A DNA stretch of 7,967 bases from an uncultured Actinomycetes bacterium (GCA_937888775.1 CALAQT010000500.1:1-7967); one strand, 5' to 3'. Positions 1-5,463 are shown, counted from the first letter of the stretch. Numbers and translations: made by a program. Notes: a model not told the origin generated them from the letters alone.

Positions 1-212
1 AATGCGATTGAGGTCCGGCCTTCAACGTCTCGGCGAATCATCCTCCATAGGGTCTAGGTAGCCGTTAGGGAGATTGCATTGCGAGAGCCTGCCGGTTGCG
101 GGAAAGGTCGCCGTTCTGACGGCGATCCCAGCCCGAATCGGCGCGCACCGCCCGGTCGCCGAGGTCCTGCGATCGGAATGACCTGGTGTCGGCGCTTCCT
201 TCTCCGACCGGG
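1..212. other. No recognisable gene, downstream of LysE gene
   Basis: This stretch lies downstream of the minus-strand exporter gene. Open frames cross it on both strands, but none has a recognisable motif, a good ribosome binding site or protein-like composition. I see no clear terminator hairpin followed by a T tract. Confidence 0.4.
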
Positions 213-839
213 TCAGCGGCGTTCGAGCGCCAGGCGAACGCCGAGGCCGACCAGCACGACGCCGGTAAGGCGGTCGAGCGCCACCTTGACCGCCGGACGG
301 GTGAGGAGATCCGAGATCTTGGCGGCGACAAGCGCATAGCCGCACAGCCACACGAGCGTCATCAGCACGAACAGCCCACCGAGCAACAAGAACGGCACGA
401 GCACCGGGTCTCGGGACGAGACGAACTGCGGCAGCAAACTGGTGAAGAACACCGCGATCTTTGGATTAGCGAGATTACTGAACAGCCCCTGCCGGAATCC
501 GCGCAGCGCGCCGACACGCCGGCTGAGTTCGCCTGCACCGATCGGCTCGTGCACAGAATGCCGCCGCGCCGCGCGCAACGCTTGCACACCGAGCCAGACC
601 AGATAGACCGCACCGACCAGTTTCAGGACCGTGAACGCGACCGCAGATTCCCGCACGACGGCAGCCACGCCAAACGCCGCCGCGCCCGTCCAGATCAGAA
701 GGCCCGTATTGACGCCCAACGACGTTCCCAGGGCCGCACTACGCCCGTGCAACACAGCGTTCTTGGTCACCAGCACCGTGTCAGGGCCCGGCGCGATGAT
801 CACCAGTATCGAGATCCCGACAAAAGCCCACACATGCAT
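213..839 (-). CDS. LysE/RhtB family amino-acid exporter
   Basis: Inner-membrane exporter of the LysE/RhtB family, which pumps out amino acids or their derivatives using the proton gradient. The substrate cannot be read from sequence. The 208-residue product has the usual family length (about 205-210). It opens with a first hydrophobic helix followed by the family motif APGPD at residues 16-20, and continues with a small-residue-rich second helix and the helix VLKLVGAVYLVWLGVQAL. The motif FRQGLFSNLANPKIAVFF is the typical centre of the family, and two more hydrophobic helices follow. I chose the ATG at 839; a GTG at 845 would add two residues, and neither has a strong ribosome binding site. 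The gene is divergent from the cysteine hydrolase, with about 100 bp between them. It looks intact. The family call is firm, the substrate unknown. Confidence 0.93.
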   Translation of the reverse strand: MHVWAFVGISILVIIAPGPDTVLVTKNAVLHGRSAALGTSLGVNTGLLIWTGAAAFGVAAVVRESAVAFTVLKLVGAVYLVWLGVQALRAARRHSVHEPIGAGELSRRVGALRGFRQGLFSNLANPKIAVFFTSLLPQFVSSRDPVLVPFLLLGGLFVLMTLVWLCGYALVAAKISDLLTRPAVKVALDRLTGVVLVGLGVRLALERR

Positions 840-888
840 GCCCACACCACAATCGTTTCACAACGAGATCACGGGTCGGCGCCGCGGT

Positions 889-905
889 TGCTCATATCCT
901 GAGCA
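889..905. promoter_or_regulatory. Palindrome in divergent intergenic region, possible operator
   Basis: TGCTCA-TATCC-TGAGCA is a perfect inverted repeat with 6-bp arms and a 5-bp spacer. It lies between the divergent exporter and hydrolase genes, about 50 bp from the exporter start and 35 bp from the hydrolase start. That position suits a repressor site controlling one or both genes. No regulator gene lies next to it, so the role is inferred. Confidence 0.35.
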
Positions 906-940
906 GCGAGAGTGAGCTTGACTGTGGGGCTTGGGTCGGC

Positions 941-1642
941 ATGGGCTGGAACGGTAGGCTCCTGGTCGCCTTGAGCGATTCCCAGACCGCCCCGAGTCTT
1001 GATGCCTCAGCTCTGATCACGATCGATACGCAGCGTGACGTGCTAGATGATGGGGCGTTTCCGATCGCGGGCACCTCGGCCGTGCTCCCGGCGATGCGGC
1101 GGCTGATCGAGGGTTTCCGAGCAGTGCGGCGTCCGATCGTGCACATCGTCCGGCTATACGAGCCGGACGGAAGCAACGCCGAGCCGTGTCGTCGCGAGCT
1201 GCTGGCTGCCGGCGCCCAGATTCTCATACGCGGCACGCCCGGCTGCCAGATCGCTACCGAACTGCTCCCGGAACCCGACGTGCAGCTCGACGCTGCGCTG
1301 CTCCTTGCCGGGCGTCCCCAGTCGCTCGGCGCGCACGAGGTTGCGATCTACAAGCCGCGGTGGGGAGCGTTCTATCGCACACCGCTTGAGAAGTATCTGC
1401 GCGAACGAGGAATTTCGACTGTCGTTTTCGCGGGCTGCAACTTCCCGAACTGTCCGCGCACCTCGATCTACGAGGCGAGCGAACGCGACTTTCGCGTCGT
1501 CGCTATTCGCGACGCGATCTCCGGACTGTACGAGCGCGGAGAGCGTGAACTGCTGAACATCGGCGTGCAGCTATTGACCGCGGAGGAGGTCACGAGCTCA
1601 GTTCGGTCGGTCCACGGCGAGCCAGCCCGCGTACGATCGTGA
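941..1642 (+). CDS. Isochorismatase-like cysteine hydrolase
   Basis: Cytosolic hydrolase of the isochorismatase-like superfamily (nicotinamidases, carbamoyl hydrolases and related enzymes). The catalytic triad is visible: Asp29 in LITIDTQRD, Lys138 in IYKPRWGAF, and the nucleophile Cys171 in FAGCNFPNCPRTS, followed by the usual helix and strand (SIYEASERDFRVVAIRDAISG). The 233 residues are slightly longer than many members because of about 22 residues before the first strand. ATG 941 lacks a clear ribosome binding site, so TTG at 971 is an alternative start. The substrate cannot be assigned; C-N hydrolysis of an amide or carbamate is the family norm. The last codons overlap, on the opposite strand, a scrap of an antiporter gene, so the C-terminal tail after TAEEV may have been altered by a rearrangement. 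The catalytic core looks intact. Confidence 0.88.
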   Translation: MGWNGRLLVALSDSQTAPSLDASALITIDTQRDVLDDGAFPIAGTSAVLPAMRRLIEGFRAVRRPIVHIVRLYEPDGSNAEPCRRELLAAGAQILIRGTPGCQIATELLPEPDVQLDAALLLAGRPQSLGAHEVAIYKPRWGAFYRTPLEKYLRERGISTVVFAGCNFPNCPRTSIYEASERDFRVVAIRDAISGLYERGERELLNIGVQLLTAEEVTSSVRSVHGEPARVRS

Positions 1643-1709
1643 CGTCCAGGAAGCTCATGAACGCGGCGACGGAGGTGACGATCATCACCTGCCAGCGACG
1701 TGTCGCCAC
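1632..1709 (-). pseudogene. 5' fragment of MFS drug:H+ antiporter (DHA2 type)
   Basis: Read on the minus strand from GTG 1709, this gives VATRRWQV and then SVAAFMSFLDVTIV. That is the start and first transmembrane helix of DHA2-type (EmrB/QacA-like) major facilitator transporters; the helix 1 pattern with FxxxLDxTIVN is highly characteristic of the family. After TIV the match stops and the frame runs into the antisense of the hydrolase 3' end. Only about 26 of the roughly 450-500 family residues remain. I infer a rearrangement that joined the antiporter start to the hydrolase gene, leaving the fragment non-functional. The call rests on a short match, but an unusually diagnostic one. Confidence 0.6.
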
Positions 1710-1726
1710 ACGACCCGTGTGGTGAC
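1702..1726. promoter_or_regulatory. Large inverted repeat over antiporter fragment start
   Basis: CCACACG-ACC-CGTGTGG (1706-1722) is a perfect inverted repeat with 7-bp arms. It extends to 11-bp arms with one mismatch at 1702-1726. It covers the GTG start of the antiporter scrap and lies 60-85 bp past the hydrolase stop. Its size and position fit an operator for a TetR- or MarR-type repressor of the lost antiporter. There is no T tract, so an intrinsic terminator for the hydrolase is less likely. Confidence 0.4.
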
Positions 1727-1768
1727 CTGAGCGACATACTCGTCCCGGGATTTCACGGAGGTGAACGA

Positions 1769-1985
1769 ATGCGAGCGGCCCGACGGCTTTCCTACGCGTT
1801 CGCCGGCTCGATCGTCGATGTGGTCCGGGTGGGATGACGCGGAGCCGGTCGCCCGGGCTTGTCGGTGGTCGGCAGAGGCGTGGCGGCGCTGGACCGGACT
1901 TGGGCTGTGGGGCGTGTTGGTGCCGGCGCTTGAGGAGAAAGATCGTCGGCGCGCGTCACAAACGCACGAGCTCGCGCATCTATAA
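1769..1985 (+). pseudogene. Possible broken small gene before sigma factor
   Basis: A very good ribosome binding site (GGAGGTGA at 1758-1765) stands just before ATG 1769. That frame gives only 22 residues (MRAARRLSYAFAGSIVDVVRV and one more) before TGA at 1835-1837. One frame over, the reading continues as WDDAEPVARACRW and then WGVLVPALEEKDRRR to TAA at 1985. That stretch looks protein-like and has the G/C third-position bias of a coding region. I therefore suspect a small gene broken by a single-base frame change near 1830. A competing view is a chain of overlapping short frames: the 22-codon frame overlaps by ATGA a 63-codon frame from 1834, whose stop overlaps the sigma factor ATG as TGATG. 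I do not recognise either product. Confidence 0.25.
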
Positions 1986-2024
1986 CGGCGTGAGCGGCGA
2001 TGATGCCCGGGTGTGGGATTGCTG

Positions 2025-2552
2025 ATGGAGCGCGAGGACATCAACCGCCTCTACGATCGGCACGCTCGCGAGCTGGTCGGGTTCTTTGTGCGGCGGACCG
2101 GTGATCCTCAGCTGGCGCTTGACCTGCTCAGCGAAACGTTCCTGGCGGCGTTTGAGCAGCGCGACCGTTGCCGTGCTCGCGATGAGCGGCAGGCCGCGGC
2201 GTGGGTGTTCGCGATCGCCGCGAATATGCTCTCTGCTCAGTATCGCCGCCGGGGCAGCGAGCGTCGCGCTACAGAGCGACTCGCGCTACACGTCCGAGCC
2301 CTGACCGAGCACGAGCTCGACGTCGCCGCGCGGCTGGCCGGCGGCGGTGAGAGCGAGTCGCTGACCGCGGCCTTTGCCGCGATCAGCGACGATCAGCGCG
2401 AGGCGATCCAGCTGCGGGTGGTTGATGAGCGGGGCTACGGCGCTGTGTCTGAGGTGCTCGAGATCAGCGAGCCGGCCGCGCGGGCGCGCGTCAGCCGCGG
2501 ACTGCGAGCGCTCCGCCGCGCGATTGCCAGTCCCAGGAGGAGTGGCGAGTGA
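2025..2552 (+). CDS. ECF-type RNA polymerase sigma factor
   Basis: Sigma-70 family factor of the ECF (extracytoplasmic function) type, which directs RNA polymerase to a small regulon. The 175 residues have the two-domain ECF layout. Region 2 is in the N-terminal half: DINRLYDRHARELVGFFVRR, then DLLSETFLAAFEQ, then the region 2.3/2.4 tryptophan helix AAAWVFAIAANMLSAQYRR. A loose linker follows, then region 4 with ISDDQREAIQLRVVDERGY and the recognition helix EISEPAARARVSRGLRALR. ATG 2025 is the most likely start. GTG 2013 would add only four residues, and an in-frame stop at 2001 excludes anything longer. No clear ribosome binding site precedes either. The stop overlaps the start of the next gene as GTGA, so the two are probably translated together and work as a regulator pair. 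The signal is unknown. Confidence 0.9.
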   Translation: MEREDINRLYDRHARELVGFFVRRTGDPQLALDLLSETFLAAFEQRDRCRARDERQAAAWVFAIAANMLSAQYRRRGSERRATERLALHVRALTEHELDVAARLAGGGESESLTAAFAAISDDQREAIQLRVVDERGYGAVSEVLEISEPAARARVSRGLRALRRAIASPRRSGE

Positions 2553-3220
2553 CGGCTCGGACCCGAGACCGGTTTGAGGACATGCCCATCCTGGCCGAGC
2601 TGGGACAAGCGCTCGACGCCCATTTTAGAGAGCGAACCGCGCAGCCGAACTCGGGGATCACATCAGCCCACGCTCAACGGTCTAAACCACGCCGCTGGGG
2701 CCTGTCGCCCCGGGCTCGGGCGTGGGCGGCAGGCGGGCTGCGCGGCCTGCCGGTGCTGACCGCGGCGCTGATCGCCGTCGCGGTCGTCGCGGTCGCGCTC
2801 GGGCTCATAGGACACGGGCACACCGCGTCACGCGCTCACCTGGCGCCGGCCGGGCGGCACGCTTCTCAGAGCGCGCGCCAAGGCGTCATCGGCAGACGCC
2901 AGAGCGCGACGAGCGCGTTCCCGGCGGGACGCGCGACCCGCACGTTCAAGATCCGGGCCGTCGCATCGCACCCCTACGACGTCACGGTGGCCGCCCCCGC
3001 CTCGGCCGAGCTGAACATCCACATCAACACCTCAGGTGGCGTGCGCTCGATGCTGGACACGATCCACGGCCAGTCCTGCCGATCACGCGCGGGCCACATC
3101 GATTGCCTGCTGCACTTCGCCGAAGGCGGGACTCCGGGCGGGATCTGGACGGTCGTCATCAGCAAGACCTCAGCGCCGGCTGCAGTGGTGGCGATCAGCG
3201 TTGTGTTCCTCGGTCGCTGA
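2549..3220 (+). CDS. Single-pass membrane protein, putative anti-sigma or sensor partner
   Basis: Starts with GTG inside the sigma factor stop (GTGA overlap) behind the site AGGAGG at 2535-2540. The 223-residue product has a charged cytoplasmic segment of about 65 residues (including ILAELGQALDAHFRE), one transmembrane helix at about 68-88 (VLTAALIAVAVVAVALGLIG), and an outer part. The outer part has a basic, Ser/Ala-rich spacer to about residue 130, then a beta-rich domain containing YDVTVAAP, two cysteines (177 and 186) that could pair, and IWTVVISKTSAPAAVVAISV. That topology and the overlap fit an anti-sigma factor or sensor holding the ECF factor until an envelope signal arrives. I do not see the classic zinc-binding HxxxCxxC anti-sigma motif, so the role rests on context. 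Confidence 0.72.
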   Translation: MTARTRDRFEDMPILAELGQALDAHFRERTAQPNSGITSAHAQRSKPRRWGLSPRARAWAAGGLRGLPVLTAALIAVAVVAVALGLIGHGHTASRAHLAPAGRHASQSARQGVIGRRQSATSAFPAGRATRTFKIRAVASHPYDVTVAAPASAELNIHINTSGGVRSMLDTIHGQSCRSRAGHIDCLLHFAEGGTPGGIWTVVISKTSAPAAVVAISVVFLGR

Positions 3221-3294
3221 CCACGCCGGTCATTCGACGCCATCCGAATAAGACACCCTCGTCCAGCCTGGGCGCCTAGCCCGAGCGCTGCGAG

Positions 3295-3396
3295 ATCCGG
3301 CGGGATCAGCTCGCTGACCCCGTGCTCGCAGGTGACGTCGTCCATGTGCTGCTCGTTCCAGTACTGCGCGTCCGCGACCGCAACCTCGGGAGCCTG
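3295..3396 (-). mobile_element. Transposase fragment (DDE type)
   Basis: On the minus strand this reads QAPEVAVADAQYWNEQHMDD, then VTCEHGVSELIPPD. The pattern ADAxYWxxxxM followed by an L(I/V)PPD end is typical of the catalytic core around the second acidic residue of DDE transposases of IS1182-like type. Only 34 residues match. No start, no flanking catalytic blocks and no terminal inverted repeats are visible, so this is a scrap of an old insertion sequence. Upstream of it (3397-3451) and downstream to 3221 I see nothing further that is recognisable. Confidence 0.55.
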
Positions 3397-3451
3397 GTCG
3401 ATGCCTATCGCGCTTGAACTCGGCGGCCCGGATGGGGGGCGAGGAGGGTGG

Positions 3452-3804
3452 TTAGGTGGTCATGCCGGTGGGAGGCGCTGGCGCGTCGTCGATCGATACG
3501 GCGCGAACAGGCTCACAGCCGTCTGGCGGCCAGTCGCCGCGATCAAAGACGCAGACGATCCTCGATGCCGGCCGGGCTGCGCTTGGAGCGAGAAGCCCGG
3601 CCCAGCCCTGGCGGTGGAGCTCTTCGCCGACGGCTTGAAAGGGTGGCTCTACCTCGTCGTCCAGTCGGCGAGGTAGAGCCCCCGAACGATCTCGCCGCGC
3701 TGCCAGCGGCCGTCAGTCAGCTCAGCGGACCGGCCAAGCAACTCTGAGTGATGTGGCGCGTGGCGGATCCATTGCCCGCCAATGCGGATCCCGTCGACGT
3801 CCAC
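3452..3804 (-). pseudogene. RES-domain toxin, core deleted and frameshifted
   Basis: This is the toxin half of a RES/Xre toxin-antitoxin pair; intact RES toxins degrade or modify NAD+. From GTG 3804 (site GGAGAG, 12 bp past the antitoxin stop) the frame gives VDVDGIRIGGQWIRH, then RWQRGEIVRGLYLAD, the normal N-terminus of this RES group, before TAG at 3649-3651 after 51 codons. In another frame, 3664 down to TAA at 3452-3454, it reads FQAVGEELHRQG, WAGLLAPSAARPASRIVCVF and ends APAPPTGMTT, the normal C-terminus. The two ends together are about 115 residues, whereas I recall about 170 or more for relatives. The missing block includes the part that usually follows LYLAD (a WAEWYR-like helix with the conserved glutamate) and the central strands. 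It cannot encode an active toxin. The deletion joint coincides with a perfect inverted repeat. Confidence 0.8.
3645..3680. repeat. Perfect 12-bp inverted repeat at RES deletion joint
   Basis: GGCTCTACCTCG (3645-3656) and CGAGGTAGAGCC (3669-3680) are exact reverse complements around a 12-nt centre. As RNA the stem can grow to 15 pairs with a 6-nt loop. It spans the point where the RES N-terminal frame ends and the C-terminal frame begins. The arm nearer the C-terminal part may be a fold-back copy of the codons for GLYLA. Confidence 0.85.
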
Positions 3805-3816
3805 GACCGCTCTCCG

Positions 3817-4164
3817 TTAGGCGACGCTGGGGTACTCGAGTTCGGCGATCAGACGCGCGACGCGGCGGTATTCGCCGCGAGCGAGGGCTTCGACAGGCTT
3901 TTCGTCATCTAGCGCCTCGAGCGGCCGGTACAGCCAGATCGGGATGTAGTCGGCTTGCATCACGCGTGCGAGCCGGTCGGTCATTTCAGCCAACTCGATC
4001 AGGCGGTCGGCGCGCACGCCGCTGGGAGCGCTGCGACCGCTGAGCCAGTCACGAACCGTACTCGGTTTCGCTCCGGTGGCGGTCGCGATCTGGCGATCGC
4101 TGAGACCGGTGGCGTCAGGCACTCGCTGGGCTTCTGCAGCCAGGGGGGACATGTTCAGAAGCAT
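3817..4164 (-). CDS. Xre/MbcA/ParS-type antitoxin
   Basis: DNA-binding antitoxin of the RES/Xre toxin-antitoxin group. The 115 residues show an N-terminal helix-turn-helix at about 21-44 (LSDRQIATATGAKPSTVRDWL). A C-terminal toxin-binding domain of the MbcA/ParS/Xre type (DUF2384) covers about 73-112: IPIWLYRPLEALDDEKPVEA, LARGEYRRVARLIAELE. It is normally co-transcribed with, and neutralises, the RES protein encoded immediately downstream, and it represses the shared promoter. Here the toxin gene is dead, so this is an orphan antitoxin that may persist as a repressor or as protection against related toxins. The ATG at 4164 and another at 4152 (residue 5) both lack a clear ribosome binding site, so leaderless translation is possible. 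The frame looks undamaged. Confidence 0.85.
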   Translation of the reverse strand: MLLNMSPLAAEAQRVPDATGLSDRQIATATGAKPSTVRDWLSGRSAPSGVRADRLIELAEMTDRLARVMQADYIPIWLYRPLEALDDEKPVEALARGEYRRVARLIAELEYPSVA

Positions 4165-4211
4165 AAATGCGTCGACAAAATCTCGACGTCATCACGTCAC
4201 AAATGCGACGC
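4165..4211. promoter_or_regulatory. Repeats upstream of antitoxin, possible self-repression operator
   Basis: Two near-copies of AAATGCG(T)CGAC lie at 4165-4176 and 4201-4211. Two copies of ACGTCA lie between them with an 8-bp period (4186-4191 and 4194-4199). The segment is AT-richer than its surroundings and directly abuts the antitoxin start. It would be the expected place for the antitoxin helix-turn-helix to bind. No convincing -35/-10 pair is evident. Confidence 0.35.
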
Positions 4212-4424
4212 TTTCGATCTCAACCTTTCGCAATCAAGAAGGCCGCTACATCAGGCGCTAGCCGAACGCCTAAGCCCACGGATCCCATGGTTCAGCCCCG
4301 ACCCGAGCTAGTCGTTCCGACCCGATCATCGACCCGTAACAGCCTCAATCTGCCGACCCAGGACCAACCACTAGGACCCTCTTTGCCCCGCCAAGAACCC
4401 CGACGAGCAAACTCTTGAGGTGTG
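4212..4424. other. Gene-free stretch
   Basis: Between the antitoxin promoter region and the palindrome at 4425 neither strand holds a frame with recognisable motifs, a good start or coding-type third-position bias. Base composition is less GC-rich than in the genes. I see no strong hairpin here. Confidence 0.4.
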
Positions 4425-4436
4425 GTTTACATAAAC
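4425..4436. promoter_or_regulatory. AT-rich palindrome GTTTACATAAAC
   Basis: GTTTA-CA-TAAAC is a perfect 5-bp-arm inverted repeat and one of the few AT-rich blocks in the window. It stands about 30 bp upstream of a series of strong stem-loops and could be an operator, a promoter part or a recombination site. TTTACA within it is -35-like, but no good -10 follows at 17 bp. Confidence 0.3.
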
Positions 4437-4466
4437 GTCCGCAATAGGAGTACTGTCGGTAAGTGG

Positions 4467-4682
4467 CTGGCCCTGCGGCCAGGATTCTCGGCCCAAGCCC
4501 GAATGCCACCAACGGCGCAATTCTGCGCCACGAGGCGGGAGGCGCGGGTTACCGGTTTTGACTGCGGGGCCGGTGGGGGCGACCTCCACTGGCCCTACCC
4601 ACCGTCCGGAGGTCGCCGCCCTATCTCGATGAACGCTCGGGGGTTCTAGCCCTCTTCCCTCCGCGCCGACCCAACAGAGGGA
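4467..4682 (+). ncRNA. Cluster of perfect stem-loops, candidate structured leader or small RNA
   Basis: Four exact inverted repeats occur in about 215 bp. CTGGCC/GGCCAG lies at 4467-4482 (4-nt loop). GGCGCA/TGCGCC lies at 4514-4529 (4-nt loop). GGCGACCTCC/GGAGGTCGCC lies at 4578-4617 (20-nt loop). TCCCTC/GAGGGA lies at 4656-4682. A 7-bp pairing CGGTGGG/CCCACCG (4571-4577 with 4598-4604) competes with the third stem. No convincing protein frame covers the region, and it ends just before the possible small gene at 4701. It matches no RNA family I can name, such as tRNA, tmRNA, RNase P or cobalamin riboswitch. The strand is assumed from the genes downstream. Confidence 0.3.
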
Positions 4683-4700
4683 CGGGAAGGCCTAAGAACG

Positions 4701-4898
4701 ATGACGCGGGCCGAGAGCAACTGGGCAGCGCGCAGGCGACGCGAGCTCAATCGCGATCCTGGATCCCGGCAGCTCTCTCAGGCGGTCGATGCCCTACGAC
4801 GTCTGAACGCCTGGCGAGCGGGCAGCACCCGGACCAAAGCAGACCTACTCGGTCCGAGCGACCCCCGGCACCGGTACCTGACGCAGTCGCACGACTAG
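4701..4898 (+). CDS. Small hypothetical protein (65 aa)
   Basis: I do not recognise this product. It is a short, very basic and hydrophilic protein (Arg-rich near residues 11-14), likely helical around SRQLSQAVDALRRLNAWRAG, with no signal peptide or membrane segment. The start ATG has a weak, somewhat distant site (GGGAAGG at 4684-4690). Third-position G/C is about 75 percent, compatible with coding but not decisive. It ends 43 bp before the winged-helix gene on the same strand and could share its transcript. The 8-bp word AAGGCCTA occurs shortly before this start (4687-4694) and again before the next gene (4900-4907). It may be spurious. Confidence 0.35.
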   Translation: MTRAESNWAARRRRELNRDPGSRQLSQAVDALRRLNAWRAGSTRTKADLLGPSDPRHRYLTQSHD

Positions 4899-4929
4899 CA
4901 AGGCCTACCGATGTCGCATGCCGAGGAAC

Positions 4930-4936
4930 AAAGGAG
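4930..4936 (+). promoter_or_regulatory. Ribosome binding site fixing the winged-helix gene start
   Basis: AAAGGAG lies 5 nt before ATG 4942. The upstream in-frame ATG at 4918 has no such site and would place this motif inside the coding region, so 4942 is preferred. Confidence 0.65.
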
Positions 4937-4941
4937 CGCAC

Positions 4942-5463
4942 ATGCCCCGAGTTGAGGGCCTAACCGCAGTTTCGAGACGTGACCCCGAGGCCGTCCTCAC
5001 CGAGCACGTGCCGTCCGAGATGCCCGCCGGCGAGCAATCCGCTGATCAGCTCGTTGGGCGCACGGGCTGGGTGCTCGAAGACGCCGAGCTGCAGGAGCAG
5101 GCGATTCACGCCCACGATGGCGGCTCGGCGCCGGCCGCGCCGGCTCGCTCGGTGCGCCGTGCGACTGCGCGGCGCGCGAGCAATCGGCGTGCAACCGCAC
5201 GCAACCGCCAGGGCGACAGCGAGGCGAGCATCATCGACTTCGTCGTCCACTACCCAGGGAGCACCGCTGGTGATCTCGCTAAGGGCCTGAACCTCAATCC
5301 CGGAAACGTCTCAACCCATCTAACCCAGCTCTCGAAGGCCGGCGAGATCAAAAAGGCATCACACGGCTACAGCACGAAGCAGGCCGCGCGACCCCGCAGA
5401 CACCAGCCGCCACTCCATCGCTCACACCTTCCCGAAAGGATGAAAGGAGGCTCCTCGGGGTGA
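4942..5463 (+). CDS. Winged helix-turn-helix DNA-binding protein
   Basis: Probable DNA-binding regulator of 173 residues. The N-terminal third is acidic and probably loose (RRDPEAVLTEHVPSE, GWVLEDAELQEQAIH). An Ala/Arg-rich basic linker resembling histone-type tails follows (SVRRATARRASNRRATARNR, about 71-90). Then comes a winged helix at about 95-140: ASIIDFVVHYPGSTAGDLAK, GLNLNPGNVSTHLTQLSKAG, EIKKASHGYS. The last 30 or so residues are unlike a folded domain. The order helix, short helix, recognition helix, then a turn with a basic wing resembles MarR/ArsR-type readers, but I cannot place it in a named family. Its stop overlaps by GTGA the remnant permease frame, so the 3' end may have been joined to that debris by a deletion, and the native C-terminus may be lost. 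It could regulate the amide genes downstream. Confidence 0.7.
   Translation: MPRVEGLTAVSRRDPEAVLTEHVPSEMPAGEQSADQLVGRTGWVLEDAELQEQAIHAHDGGSAPAAPARSVRRATARRASNRRATARNRQGDSEASIIDFVVHYPGSTAGDLAKGLNLNPGNVSTHLTQLSKAGEIKKASHGYSTKQAARPRRHQPPLHRSHLPERMKGGSSG

Noticed and set aside
186..902. 238-codon plus-strand open frame
   Set aside because: Antisense to the clear LysE exporter; composition is dominated by Arg, Gln and His as expected of a shadow frame.
2722..3279. 185-codon plus-strand open frame
   Set aside because: Arg/Gly/Pro-rich shadow of the membrane protein gene in another frame; no domain-like pattern.
3332..3747. Plus-strand open frames opposite the RES remnant
   Set aside because: The minus strand gives clear RES motifs; the plus frames show only Arg/Ala/Gly-rich shadow composition.
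4639..4655. tRNA T-arm-like sequence (GGGGG, TTCTAGC, CCTCT)
   Set aside because: The stem needs wobble pairs, the best acceptor pairing leaves only about 55 nt between the ends, and no anticodon arm fits.
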